A DNA stretch of 64,000 bases from an uncultured Aquimonas sp. (GCF_937888285.1 NZ_CALART010000023.1:38502-102501); one strand, 5' to 3'; shown: positions 52,274 through 61,702, numbered from the stretch's first letter. Notes: generated by a model not told the origin, from the sequence alone. Program-made: numbers and translations.

Positions 52274-54784
52274 ATGCGTGCACAAGCAGACGATACCCAG
52301 ACGCTGAGCGTGGACGCTGACGACTACCACCTGCTCAAGCGTTGGAGCGCTGAGCTGCTCTCGCTGCCTCCCGCCCTGCGCGAGCGTCGTATGGCCGAAC
52401 TCACCGCTCCGCGCCCCGGCCTTCTCGAGGCCTTGAAGGCGCTGCTCGCAGCTGCCGAGCAGCCGTTCGGGCCGCTTGACGGTGCGTCACGTCCCGGTGT
52501 CGCGGAGGCTGCTGTCATGCCCCGCAACTATCGCCTTCTCGGTGAGCTGGGGCGCGGCGGCATGGGGGTGGTCTGGCTGGCCGAACGCAGCCTTGACGGG
52601 GTGCTGCAGAAAGTGGCCCTGAAGCAGGCCCTGCATGCCCACATCGATCCGCGGCTGCAGCGTCTGTTCGAACGCGAGCGCAGCATCCTTGCCGGGCTCG
52701 ACCACCCGCACATCGCCAATCTGCTGGACGCCGGCGTGGACGAGCGCGGCGTTGCCTTTCTTGCCACGCCCTACATCGAGGGCCAGGACCTCGACGTGCA
52801 TCTGCGCATGCATGCGCCCGACCTGCAGGAGCGCTTGCGACTGCTGCTCAAGCTGATGTCGGCCGTCGCCTACGCCCACCGGCAGCTGGTCGTGCACTGC
52901 GATATCAAGCCCTCGAACGTCCGTGTCGACGCCAGCGGCGAGCCCAAGCTTCTCGATTTCGGTGTGGCCAGGCTGCTGGCCGAGGGCAGCGAGACGCGCA
53001 CGATCGAGCAGCGCGTCTCGCTGCGCTATGCCGCGCCCGAACAGATCGAGGCGCCGGACCTGCGCCCAGGCCCCGCGATCGACATCCATGCGCTGGGCCT
53101 GCTGCTGTACGAACTGCTGACCGGTGGCTCACCGTATCCACGCGACATCGCGCCCTCCGCCCTGCTGCAGGCCATTCTGCAGGGAGACATTCGGCCACCC
53201 TCACAGTGCGCTGCAGTGCCCGGCGTCGATCGCGACCTTGATGCCATCGTCGCGATGGCTTTGCGCAAGCGACCCGAGGATCGCTATGCAAGCGTCGAGG
53301 CCTTCGCGGAGGATCTTCGCCGTCGGCTGGAGCGGCAACCGGTCGCTGCGCGTGCCCGCGAGCGCGGGTATCGGCTGCGAAGCTTCCTGCGCAAGCGCTG
53401 GCCGGCGTTGCTCGCGGTGACAGCTGCTGTCACGGTGGCGATCGTGCTGGTTGTGGTGGAAGTGCATCGCGCGCGCGCTCAGCTGGCGGCGCTTGAGCGG
53501 GAACGCGACAAGGCGGTGGCGATCGCGCACTTCTACGAGCTGATGTTCAGCAATGCCCGGCCGGAGGAGCTGCAGGGTGAGGAGCTCGGCGCGCGCGAGC
53601 TGCTGCAGCGGAGCGTGGCGCAGATCCGCGAGGGCCTGCGGGCGCAGATGTCGGACGACGCCCGCGCGGCGCTGTTCCGCTCGGTGGCGGACGTGCTGGG
53701 CAGCCAGGGCATGCATGCCGAGGCGATCGAGCTGTATGACCGTGCGATCGGTCTGTGGCGCAGTGAGCCCAGGCCGCCGGCGCGCGATCTGGCGGAGGCG
53801 CTGAACGATCGCGGCATGATCGACTATCGGATCGGGCGACTCGACGCGGCCCTGGCCGCCATGAACGAGGGCGTGGCGGTGCTGCGCGCTGGCGGCGAGG
53901 AAGCGTCGGCCTCGATGGGCCATATCCTGCAGATGCGGGGCATCATCCAGCGCAGCCTCGGCGAGGAGCAGGCCGCCGATGCGTCGATGCATGAGGCCAC
54001 CGGGATCCTCCGAGCGCGCCTCCCCGAAGGACAGCTGTACTTTGCCTCGCTGCTCGGCAATCAGGGTGCGGTAGCGCTGTACAAGGGGGACGCGGAAGCC
54101 GGACTCGCCTACACCGATGAAGCCCTGGCCGTGCTGGCGCAGCTCAAGCCCGAGCGCGTGGAGAGCGTGCTCGGAGTGCAGCGCACGCGGGCGGCCGCCC
54201 TGCGCGAGCTGGGGCGTGCCGAAGAATCCGATCGGCTGTATGTCGAGATCGAGGCGCGCGCGCGCAGGGAGCTGGGTGAGGACCATGCGCACGTGGCGGA
54301 AACCCTGCACTCGCGCGGCTTGCTGCGGCTGACGCAGGGGCAGTGGAGCGAGGCCGAAACGCTGTTCGGCGCGGCGCAAGCGCTGCACGAGGCGCGCGGC
54401 GGGCCACGGCATCCGCGCGCGCTGGCGGCACAGGTGGATCGCGCATGGACGGCGCTGGCCGCCGGCCTGCCGGGCGAGGCGCAGCAGCGGATGCACGCGT
54501 TCGACCGCATGCGCACCGCCGATCAGCGGCTTGACGCCTACTCGGCGGCAACCGAGGACATCGTGCGCGCGACGCTCGGCTGTCTGCGCGACACGGCGCC
54601 GGGCCCCGCAGAGACCGCCGCGATGCAGGCGGCGCTCGCCAAGGTGCAGCGCTCGCCTGCTCTGCCACGGGCGCTGCGTCTTGAGCGTGCGAGGGCCTGG
54701 GCTCGTGACTGTGGCGTGCGCGCCGATGCGACGCCGCTGCCTGCCGGGAGCGATGTCCGGACCGCCCCGCAGACGCCCGACTGA
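52274..54784 (+). CDS. Transmembrane Ser/Thr kinase with TPR repeats, paralogue 2 (HCD catalytic loop)
   Basis: An 836-residue kinase. A helical tail (residues 1-75) includes a block LPPALRERRMAELTAPRPGLLEALKALL that resembles the tail of paralogue 3. The kinase domain (about 84-350) has GRGGMGVVWLAE (93-104) and the ATP lysine Lys117 in VALKQ. The catalytic loop reads VHCDIKPSNV with His208, Cys209 and Asp210, where the usual arginine is replaced by cysteine. DFGVARLL and RYAAPEQ are normal. A membrane helix lies at about 377-397, followed by TPR repeats (about 410-790) such as GMHAEAIELYDRAIGLW and LGRAEESDRLYVEIEARARREL. The start at 52274 is preferred over the open frame to 52103. No adjacent sigma factor. 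Confidence 0.88.
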   Translation: MRAQADDTQTLSVDADDYHLLKRWSAELLSLPPALRERRMAELTAPRPGLLEALKALLAAAEQPFGPLDGASRPGVAEAAVMPRNYRLLGELGRGGMGVVWLAERSLDGVLQKVALKQALHAHIDPRLQRLFERERSILAGLDHPHIANLLDAGVDERGVAFLATPYIEGQDLDVHLRMHAPDLQERLRLLLKLMSAVAYAHRQLVVHCDIKPSNVRVDASGEPKLLDFGVARLLAEGSETRTIEQRVSLRYAAPEQIEAPDLRPGPAIDIHALGLLLYELLTGGSPYPRDIAPSALLQAILQGDIRPPSQCAAVPGVDRDLDAIVAMALRKRPEDRYASVEAFAEDLRRRLERQPVAARARERGYRLRSFLRKRWPALLAVTAAVTVAIVLVVVEVHRARAQLAALERERDKAVAIAHFYELMFSNARPEELQGEELGARELLQRSVAQIREGLRAQMSDDARAALFRSVADVLGSQGMHAEAIELYDRAIGLWRSEPRPPARDLAEALNDRGMIDYRIGRLDAALAAMNEGVAVLRAGGEEASASMGHILQMRGIIQRSLGEEQAADASMHEATGILRARLPEGQLYFASLLGNQGAVALYKGDAEAGLAYTDEALAVLAQLKPERVESVLGVQRTRAAALRELGRAEESDRLYVEIEARARRELGEDHAHVAETLHSRGLLRLTQGQWSEAETLFGAAQALHEARGGPRHPRALAAQVDRAWTALAAGLPGEAQQRMHAFDRMRTADQRLDAYSAATEDIVRATLGCLRDTAPGPAETAAMQAALAKVQRSPALPRALRLERARAWARDCGVRADATPLPAGSDVRTAPQTPD

Positions 54785-54795
54785 GGCTGCCGCCC

Positions 54796-54817
54796 GCCCT
54801 GCCATCCGTGGCGGGGC
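54796..54817. terminator. Hairpin between converging kinase 2 and M48/TPM genes
   Basis: GCCCTGCCA-TCCG-TGGCGGGGC, a 9-bp stem with one G-U pair, directly between the two stop codons. No T-run; low certainty. Confidence 0.35.
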
Positions 54818-54844
54818 GCGCGGACCGCGCTGTCAGGACGCGGC

Positions 54845-56644
54845 TCAGCCGCCCGCTTCCACCAGGTCGTAACTGAGCAGATCGAACTCGGGCGTGTCGA
54901 GATCGATCGCCGACTCACGCAGGACCAGGCTGTAGCGCCTTCCCTGCTGCAGGGCGCCGGCCGACATCAGCGAGGCGAGGTTGGCGGGTTGGTAAGCGAG
55001 CAGGTTTTGTCCGTCTGCCGTCTGCAGCAGGACTGGGGGCCCAACGCGCTCGGCACGAATCGGATTGATGCGATAGCCCTGGCCCTGTGCCGGCGGGGCT
55101 GCGTCGACCACGCTGGCCTCCACGCGAAGCAGTTTGCGGCTGACCGGATCCTGGGCGGGGTCATAGCGATCGCCGCTGCGCACGCGTCGCTCGAGCTCGG
55201 CCTTGCTGAGGGCCCGCATCTCGCCCAGATCCTGGAAGCGGATGCTCCAGTCGAGGTGGCCGGTGTCGTCGGCGATGTGGGTGGCGGCGTCAAGCAGGTT
55301 CTCGGTCCAGTTGCCGCAGGCCTGGCGCTTCTGGCACTGCGGCCAGCCCAGCCGCAGGAAGCCGCCGAGGCGCTGCAGATCCGCGTTGACGGTGCTCGAC
55401 ATCTGCAGAGCCACGCCTGGCCCCATGGCGATGGCCGTTTCGCCGCGTTCCGGCGCCACCACAAGCACTGCGCCATTGCCGACGTCGAGCTTGCCCACGC
55501 GCAGCTGCCGCAGCATGGCCCAGGCGTACTCGCTGGCGCTCAGCCCGCGGGTGTTGCGCGCCAGCACCGTGACGATCTCGACCTGATGCTCCTCGACGTG
55601 GCGGTAAAGGCGCTGCTCGACCGCCGCCACGATGTCCGCGTCCAGCACGCCGTACTCGTCGTAGACGAAGCGGCCGAACTTGGAGGGTATGCCACCGGGC
55701 GCAGGCGGTGCGGGCGGGGCCACTACGGCAGCGGTGGCGGGCATCGGTGACGCAACGGCCGGTGCGGCGTCGTGCTCCGGCGGCACGCTGGCGGCGGGGC
55801 GCGGCGCATTCGCTGTCGCCGTGGCGGCCTGCGCCATGCCTGCTTCGCAGGCGCTGCCGCCGTGCTGTTCGCAGGCTTCGCGCCAACCCTGGGCGATGGC
55901 GTCCAGCCGTGCCGCACGCCCCGGATGCGTGCGTGAGCGCATATCCGCCGGCACCAGCGCGCTCATCGCGTGCTGGGCGTCACTCAGGCCGGCGCCCATG
56001 CGATACAGCACGAAGCCCGAGAACTTGTCCGCTTCCAGCTCGATCGGCGGCTGGCTGCCGCCGGGCAGGATCGTGTGGCCGGACAGGTGATGGCCGATCT
56101 CGTGGGCCATGATGCTGATCGGCGCCCAGGGGTTGTCGCCGGTGGCGCGGCCGACCATGCCGAGGAAGCTGCGGTTGAAGGCGATGATCCGCCTCGGCGT
56201 CTTGCTGTCGTCGACCAGGATCAGGGCCGCCGCATTGGGCACCGGCGCCTCGACCACGTTGAAGTTCTGCGGCAGACCGGTGAAACGCATGATGCGGTTG
56301 ACCAGATCCACGCAGGCGCCGTCCGCGGGCGGTCTCAGCGTCTCGCCCTTCACCGTGATCGGCGAGCCGTCGTAGGCGCAGGCCTGCAGGCGCAGCGCAA
56401 TCTGCTCGGCCAGCGCATCGCCCTGGGTTTCGGCCTCGGCTTCATCGGTGCGCACGACGGGCGGAGCCGACGGAGCGCGCGCGTCTGCCAGTGCGCTGTC
56501 GGTGCTGGTGGCAGCGCCGGATTCGGCCAGGGCCTCGCCTTCGTTGCCGGTGCAGGCGCCGAGGCCGCTCATCATCAGCAGCGCCGCAGCGCAGCGGGCA
56601 AGGGCGGTTGCCTTGGCGGGCGTATGGGGTCGGTTCGTGGACAT
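54845..56644 (-). CDS. Lipoprotein fusing an M48-like metallopeptidase domain to a TPM domain
   Basis: A 599-residue exported protein. A lipobox LMMSGLGAC gives Cys31. Residues about 80-265 hold an M48-type zincin: MAHEIGHHLSGH with His181, Glu182 and His185, and IELEADKFSGF where Glu202 to Asp206 fits the third-ligand ExxxD. An Ala/Pro-rich linker (about 265-320) follows. Then (about 320-470) a TPM domain (TLP18.3/Psb32/MOLO-1 type): FVYDEYGVLDADIVAAVEQRLYRHVEEHQVEIVTVLARNTRGLSASEYAWAMLRQLRVG and GNGAVLVVAPERGETAIAMGPGV. The C-terminal third continues with unassigned sequence. TPM domains often link to envelope quality control. Function is not established. The fusion is unusual to my knowledge. 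Convergent with kinase 2. Confidence 0.82.
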   Translation of the reverse strand: MSTNRPHTPAKATALARCAAALLMMSGLGACTGNEGEALAESGAATSTDSALADARAPSAPPVVRTDEAEAETQGDALAEQIALRLQACAYDGSPITVKGETLRPPADGACVDLVNRIMRFTGLPQNFNVVEAPVPNAAALILVDDSKTPRRIIAFNRSFLGMVGRATGDNPWAPISIMAHEIGHHLSGHTILPGGSQPPIELEADKFSGFVLYRMGAGLSDAQHAMSALVPADMRSRTHPGRAARLDAIAQGWREACEQHGGSACEAGMAQAATATANAPRPAASVPPEHDAAPAVASPMPATAAVVAPPAPPAPGGIPSKFGRFVYDEYGVLDADIVAAVEQRLYRHVEEHQVEIVTVLARNTRGLSASEYAWAMLRQLRVGKLDVGNGAVLVVAPERGETAIAMGPGVALQMSSTVNADLQRLGGFLRLGWPQCQKRQACGNWTENLLDAATHIADDTGHLDWSIRFQDLGEMRALSKAELERRVRSGDRYDPAQDPVSRKLLRVEASVVDAAPPAQGQGYRINPIRAERVGPPVLLQTADGQNLLAYQPANLASLMSAGALQQGRRYSLVLRESAIDLDTPEFDLLSYDLVEAGG

Positions 56645-56729
56645 GGGGCATGCGCCTCGTGGGGTGGAGTCAGAAGGAAGAGATGCGCCTCATGCGCTGG
56701 CTGCCCTTGCTCGTGGACATCTGTCGAGT

Positions 56730-57527
56730 TCAGAGCTGGCTGCGCACATAGGCGCTGAGTGCGTGACCGAAGCCGCGCAGAAGAAGCCATTTGCCGGCAA
56801 GGAAGACCGCGATCAGCAGCACCAGACGAAGCTGTCCTCCGAGCCCGCGCAGCCCGAAGAACTGCCGGGCGGCGATGCCGAGGGCAAGCGCGCCCACCAG
56901 ATCCTGTGCGTGCGGTGCCACAGACTGGTGCAGGGCGAGAAATTCCGGAGACCGCCACGCCAGCACCGGCAGCTTCAGCAGCGTTGCCATCGCCAGCACC
57001 AGGCTGTGCGTATAGGCGGCGAGCACGGCGTGCTCGGCGAGGGTGTAGCCGCGCTTCATCACCAGCACGCAGGCAAGCCACAGCGCGAGCCCGCCGATGG
57101 CGAAGGCGAAGTTCGACCAGGTCTGGATCAGCGCCAGTGCGGCGCCGAGCTCGGCGCCCTCGGCATCGAGATAGCCGCTGCGCTGCAGGACCAGCAGCTG
57201 TAGGGCGGCCACGAACAGCCACAGCTTCAGCGGGTGCACGTGGCGCTTGCGGGCGCCCTGCACGTATTCCAGCGCGACCTGGCCGGGTCGCCGAAGGACC
57301 TGCCACAGCGCCTGCACCAGGCTGAACTCGAACACGCGCCATCGCGTCCAGGTCTCCGCCCACAGGGCACCGGCGCCGAGTCGACCGACGCGCGCCTGAC
57401 CGCAGCGCGGGCAGTAGGCGTCGAGGCGCGGGTCACCGCAGTTCAGGCAGTGCTGGGCGGTGAACGGCACAGCGTCCCTGAGGGCTTCTGCCCGCGGTCG
57501 CGGCAGCAAGCGCAGGCGCCCGATCAC
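56730..57527 (-). CDS. DUF3667-family membrane protein with zinc ribbon
   Basis: A 265-residue protein with an N-terminal zinc ribbon CLNCGDPRLDAYCPRCG (Cys27, Cys30, Cys39, Cys42), which is typical of DUF3667, then FSLVQALWQVLRRPGQVALEYVQGARKRHVHPLKLWLF and several membrane helices (about residues 105-260). The role is unknown. It begins four nt inside the upstream secreted gene (start 57527; stop at 57524), hence coupled translation. The ATG at 57527 is accepted because of this and the ribbon position. Confidence 0.85.
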   Translation of the reverse strand: MIGRLRLLPRPRAEALRDAVPFTAQHCLNCGDPRLDAYCPRCGQARVGRLGAGALWAETWTRWRVFEFSLVQALWQVLRRPGQVALEYVQGARKRHVHPLKLWLFVAALQLLVLQRSGYLDAEGAELGAALALIQTWSNFAFAIGGLALWLACVLVMKRGYTLAEHAVLAAYTHSLVLAMATLLKLPVLAWRSPEFLALHQSVAPHAQDLVGALALGIAARQFFGLRGLGGQLRLVLLIAVFLAGKWLLLRGFGHALSAYVRSQL

Positions 57528-58156
57528 TTCAGCGCGCGCAGCTCGAAGTTGTCGAACACCGCGCTGGTGCCGGCAGCCGCCTCGCCGATCACCAGCAGGC
57601 CGGACTGGCCCTCTGCAGGGCCCGCGCTGGCGGCTTCGATCACCAGGCCCTCGCGGGTGCGCGCGCTCAGCCGGTCACCGCTGCAGCGCAGCTCGATGCG
57701 GGTGTCGACCGAACCCGGGATGACGCTCTCGACCGGCCCGCCAGCAAGCATCTCGGCCCTGCCTTCGCGTACGCGCATGAGCACCAGCGTGCCGTCACCG
57801 CGTGCCAGCGCGGCATCGAAGTTGGCGGGGTTGCGGTAACGGCAGGCGAGACCGGCGCCGCCGCGACCGACGCCAGCGTAGAGGAACAGATCGGCGTTCA
57901 CCGAGACCTCGCCGCCGAGCTGTCGCGGCGCAGGCGCGAAGCCGAAGGTGTCGTCCTGCACCGGGGTCATCTGGTACTGCGCGCTGTCGGTGTAGACGGC
58001 GAAGCCGCGGTGCTGGTGCGAGGTGGCGGCGGCATGCGCCCAGCCGGAGTTCGAATCGCTGAAGTCGTCCTGGAAGCGTCCAGCCTGGGCCAGCGGCACC
58101 GTGGACATCAGGGTGCCGAGCAGCAGGCTGCGGGCGATGAAGGGGTGTGTGTGCAT
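57524..58156 (-). CDS. Secreted protein of unknown function (beta-sandwich-like)
   Basis: A 210-residue exported protein. A signal peptide MHTHPFIARSLLLGTLMSTVPLAQAG precedes a mature region reading RFQDDFSDSNSGWAH, GFAVYTDSAQYQMTPVQDD, LACRYRNPANFDAALARGDGTLVLMRVREG and TRIELRCSGDRLSARTREGLVIE, ending VFDNFELRALK. This order of beta-strands is like the jelly-roll glycan-binding domains of secreted enzymes (LamG or DUF1080-type), and the final D-N-F-x-L fits such modules. That is an inference. The start at 58156 gives the signal peptide; the open frame to 58357 is not used. Coupled (ATGA) to the DUF3667 gene. Confidence 0.68.
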   Translation of the reverse strand: MHTHPFIARSLLLGTLMSTVPLAQAGRFQDDFSDSNSGWAHAAATSHQHRGFAVYTDSAQYQMTPVQDDTFGFAPAPRQLGGEVSVNADLFLYAGVGRGGAGLACRYRNPANFDAALARGDGTLVLMRVREGRAEMLAGGPVESVIPGSVDTRIELRCSGDRLSARTREGLVIEAASAGPAEGQSGLLVIGEAAAGTSAVFDNFELRALK

Positions 58157-58639
58157 GGAGGCGCTCGCGGTGCCGGCGCTGTCGCCGGGTTCGCGATGCT
58201 GTACGCAGAAGTGCGGCGGTTCCTTCGCGGCGCCGTGTGCTGGAGCGCGGCAGGCAGCCGTGGTGGCGTGAGTTCCGGCGGCGAAGGATCTGTCGCCTGA
58301 CTGCGTAGGGCGAGGCGGCGCAGTCGATGACGATCTTGGGGCAGAAGGGGTGGGCATGAGAGTTGCGAGCGATGACCAACCCAGCCAGAGCCACGTTCCT
58401 GTGGAGCAGGCCGCATTGACGGGCTCACCGGAGATCCCTGGACGCGATGATCACGGCGCGGCCCGCCAGACGGCTGGCCCGCGCGGCCTTCAGACAGTGT
58501 TGGCGCAGATGTGGCGGGCCTCGCCGTGAGCGCGTGGCAGCCTTGTTCGCGATGGGCTGCGGTTCAACCGCCCCGTGCAGCGCAAAGAGGGCGATCCGGC
58601 CTGTGCCCGCAGCGCCTGCGGCTGCACTATTCTGGCGCC
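58157..58639. other. Intergenic region upstream of the ECF sigma factor
   Basis: 483 nt between divergent genes. It should contain promoters for the secreted gene at 58156 and the sigma-factor gene at 58640. I see no strong palindrome. Open frames on the plus strand here are shadows. Confidence 0.4.
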
Positions 58640-59209
58640 ATGCAAGCGCCTACCCCCGACATCACCGCCTGGATCGCCGACTGGCAGCAGGGCGACGCCG
58701 ACGCCCGCGACCGGGTGTTCACCCACCTCTACCCGGAGCTGCGCCGGCTCGCCAATGCGGTGCTGCGCTCCAACGCCGATCACCACACGCTGGAGGCCAC
58801 GGCGCTGCTGAACGATGCGCTGATGAAGCTGATCCAGTCGCGCGCGCCCGAGGCCGAGGACCGTGTGCACTTCGCCCGCATCGTGGCGCGGGCGATGCGC
58901 CAGATCCTGATCGATCGCGCCCGCCGCAAGCTGGCCGACAAGCGCGGCGGCGGCGAGCGCGCGCTGCCGATCGAGGACTTCGACGCAGTCGATCTCGGCA
59001 CGCCTGCCGAGCTGGTTGCGCTCGACGATGCCCTGCAGCGGCTGGCCGAGTTCGATGCGCGTGCGGCCACCGTCGTCGAACTGCGGGTGTTCGTCGGCCT
59101 CACCATCGACGAGACCGCACACGCCATGGGCTTGCACCCGGCGACGGTCAATCGCGAGTGGGCGCACGCCACCGCTTGGCTGAAGCAACATGTGTTCGCG
59201 CGTGATTGA
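58640..59209 (+). CDS. ECF-type RNA polymerase sigma factor
   Basis: A 189-residue sigma-70-related protein. Region 2 spans about residues 25-95 (VFTHLYPELRRLANAVLRSNADHHTLEATALLNDALMKL; RARRKLADKRGGG) and region 4 about 125-185 (LAEFDARAATVVELRVFVGLTIDETAHAMGLHPATVNREWAHATAWL). The pattern belongs to the ECF subgroup linked with Ser/Thr kinases (TIGR02999-like). The kinase gene begins 9 nt after its stop, so they form a module: the kinase or its TPR part presumably controls the sigma factor. The start at 58640 gives the conserved N-terminus. Confidence 0.92.
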   Translation: MQAPTPDITAWIADWQQGDADARDRVFTHLYPELRRLANAVLRSNADHHTLEATALLNDALMKLIQSRAPEAEDRVHFARIVARAMRQILIDRARRKLADKRGGGERALPIEDFDAVDLGTPAELVALDDALQRLAEFDARAATVVELRVFVGLTIDETAHAMGLHPATVNREWAHATAWLKQHVFARD

Positions 59210-59218
59210 GCCGGCGCC

Positions 59219-61702
59219 GTGAGCTCTGATGCGACCGGGCTGCAGCCCGCCAATGACTACGCGCGCCGCAAGGCGCTGTTCCTCGAGCTGTTCGAGCTTG
59301 CGGGGCTCGCGCGTGCGCAGCGCTTGGCGGAACTCGCACAGACCGAGCCGGCGCTGGCGCAGGAGTTGGCGCGGCAGCTGCAGTCCAGCGCCCAGCCGCT
59401 GCCGGCGCTGGATGCCGTCGATCGTCGTCAGAACGTGAGCGATGCGGGGCCGCGGATCGCGAGCTACCGCGTGCTGCAGCGGATCGGTCGCGGCGGCATG
59501 GGTGAGGTCTGGCTTGCTGAGCGCGACGTCGAGGGCGCTGTCCAGCGTGTGGCGCTGAAGCGCCTCAGCGGCAGCCGCTGGAGCAGCGACGAGCTGCGCC
59601 GCTTCGAGCGCGAACGGCGAATTCTGGCCGGCCTGGAGCATCCCGGTATCGCCGCGCTGCTGGATGGGGGGCGTGACGCCGACGGCGCGCCTTACATCGC
59701 CATGCAGTTCGTCGAAGGTCTGCCGCTGGACCAGTGGTGCGCGAGCGCAGCACCCGATCTGCGCACGCGTGTTCGCGTGCTGCGCGAGATCGCCGAAGCG
59801 GTGGCCTATGCGCATGCGCGGCTGGTGGTGCATCGCGATCTGAAGCCCTCCAACGTGATGGTCGATGCCTTCGGCCGTGCGCGGCTGCTCGACTTCGGCA
59901 TTGCCCATCTGCAGGGCGAGGGCACCCTGACCGCCGGCGTGCACAGCCTGATGACCTTGCGCTATGCCGCGCCCGAGCAGATCGACGCGCGGCCGGAGGC
60001 TGCGAGCATCAGTGTGGATGTGCACGCACTCGGCCTGCTGCTCTACGAGTTGGTGGCCGAGTGCTCGCCGCATGCCGGCGTACAGGACAGCGCGGCCCTG
60101 ATCCATGCGGTGCTGCAGACCGAGCCCAAACCGCCGAGTCGCGCTGCGAGTGCGGTGCCGGGTGCCGATGCCGACCTCGATGCAATCTGTCTGCGCGCGC
60201 TGCGCAAGCGTCCGGAAGAGCGCTACCCGACCGTGGAGGCCCTGATCGCCGAGCTCGATCGCTGGCTGGACGGGCGTCCCGTCGAGGCACGGCGCGGCGA
60301 GTTCGGCTATGCGTTTCGACGGCTTCTGCGCCGTCGCTGGCCGCTGCTGGTCGCGACTGCTGCTGCCGTGCTTGTGCTCATCGGTGGCGCCAGCCTGCAT
60401 CTGCTGCGCATGCAGGAAGCGCTGGCCCGCACCGCGGCCGAACGCGACCGCGCCGAGGCGCTGTCGCAGCACCTGATCGACCTGTTCGGCAGCGTGCCGC
60501 CGGCAGCCGTGGAGGGTGGCAGCGTCAGTGCGCGCGAGCTGCTGGAGCACCACGCCAGCCTGCTGCAGGCCGACACCGAAAAGCCCGCCGCAACGCGTGC
60601 TGCGCTGATGCTGGCCAATGCGGTGGCGCTGAAGCGTCTCGGCGAGTACCCGCGCGCCTCACAGATTCTCGACGACGTCGAGCGCTTGCTGGCAGGCATC
60701 GATGCGCCTGAGTCCGAGCTGCGGGCCTGGTTCCATGTCGAGCGGGCCAACGTCTACGACCATCTGGAGCGTCTGCCGGAATCGATGGCGCATACGCGGG
60801 CGGCGATCGCGCTGATCGAAGCTGGTGGTGTGCACAGCTTTGATGTGCAGATCACTGCCTGGTCACAGAGCGCGATGAACGCCGAAGACGAGGGCGACCA
60901 TGAAGCGGCGCGCGCAGGGTACGAGGTGGTGGCTGAGCTCGCGCTCAAGCATCTGCCGCAGGAGCGGGCGATGGAGAGCTATGTCTCCATGCAGTCGAAC
61001 ATCGCGGACATCGAGAAGCGCACCGATGCGCCGGCCGCGGAGCAGCGCCTGCGCGCGGCGCTGCGATGGGCCGAGGAGCAGGGCTATGAAGACCGCGAGG
61101 TCTTGCTGCTGACCCGAGTCAACCTGGCCGCGGTCATCGAGCGGCAGGACCGATGCGTCGATGCTTTGGAGTTGTATCGCGAGGCACTGGCGGAAGCGCG
61201 AGCCTACTTCGGCGGCGCCGATCCCGGCATGGCACTGCTCCTGAGCAATCTGGCGCCGGCCGAAGAGCGCTGCGGACGTCCTTCGCAGGCGGTGGACTAC
61301 GCGCGCGAGGCACTCGAAGTGGACCTCCGACTCGGCGGCGAAGAGGCCATCACCACCGACTTCAGCCGCCATGGCTTGGCCTCCGCGCTGATCGAGGACG
61401 ATCGCCCAGGGGAAGCGCTCGCGGTCCTGGACCCAATACTTTCAAGAATCGGCAGCGAAGGGCCGAGCAGCACAATTGAATGGCTGAGCTGGGCGGCGGC
61501 CAAGCGTGCGGAGGCTGATCTGGTTCCCGAGCCCGCACGTCTGCAGGCCCTGGGCAAGGCCCTGCAGGACGTGCCCAAGTCCGCGCGCAATCCTCTGCAG
61601 CAAGCGCGTCTGCAGCGCTGGCTGGACTGGCTGCGGGCGCGCGAGCAGCGCTCCGGCACTCAGGGCGACACTGATCACGTCCATCCCGGTCTTGATCCGT
61701 GA
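59219..61702 (+). CDS. Transmembrane Ser/Thr kinase with TPR repeats, paralogue 3 (sigma-linked)
   Basis: An 827-residue kinase starting at a GTG 9 nt after the ECF gene. A helical tail (residues 1-75) contains ARAQRLAELAQTEPALAQELARQL. The kinase domain (about 82-345) has GRGGMGEVWLAE (90-101), Lys114 in VALKRL, HRDLKPSN (His205, Asp207), DFGIAHL and RYAAPEQ. A membrane helix lies at about 375-396, and TPR-type repeats fill about 410-820 (for example LKRLGEYPRASQILDDVERLL and CVDALELYREALAEARAYFGGADPGMALLLSNLAPAEERCGRPSQAVDYAREAL). Topology: kinase in the cytoplasm, TPR region outside. Canonical HRD loop, so likely active. Followed by a dispersed repeat. Confidence 0.9.
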   Translation: MSSDATGLQPANDYARRKALFLELFELAGLARAQRLAELAQTEPALAQELARQLQSSAQPLPALDAVDRRQNVSDAGPRIASYRVLQRIGRGGMGEVWLAERDVEGAVQRVALKRLSGSRWSSDELRRFERERRILAGLEHPGIAALLDGGRDADGAPYIAMQFVEGLPLDQWCASAAPDLRTRVRVLREIAEAVAYAHARLVVHRDLKPSNVMVDAFGRARLLDFGIAHLQGEGTLTAGVHSLMTLRYAAPEQIDARPEAASISVDVHALGLLLYELVAECSPHAGVQDSAALIHAVLQTEPKPPSRAASAVPGADADLDAICLRALRKRPEERYPTVEALIAELDRWLDGRPVEARRGEFGYAFRRLLRRRWPLLVATAAAVLVLIGGASLHLLRMQEALARTAAERDRAEALSQHLIDLFGSVPPAAVEGGSVSARELLEHHASLLQADTEKPAATRAALMLANAVALKRLGEYPRASQILDDVERLLAGIDAPESELRAWFHVERANVYDHLERLPESMAHTRAAIALIEAGGVHSFDVQITAWSQSAMNAEDEGDHEAARAGYEVVAELALKHLPQERAMESYVSMQSNIADIEKRTDAPAAEQRLRAALRWAEEQGYEDREVLLLTRVNLAAVIERQDRCVDALELYREALAEARAYFGGADPGMALLLSNLAPAEERCGRPSQAVDYAREALEVDLRLGGEEAITTDFSRHGLASALIEDDRPGEALAVLDPILSRIGSEGPSSTIEWLSWAAAKRAEADLVPEPARLQALGKALQDVPKSARNPLQQARLQRWLDWLRAREQRSGTQGDTDHVHPGLDP

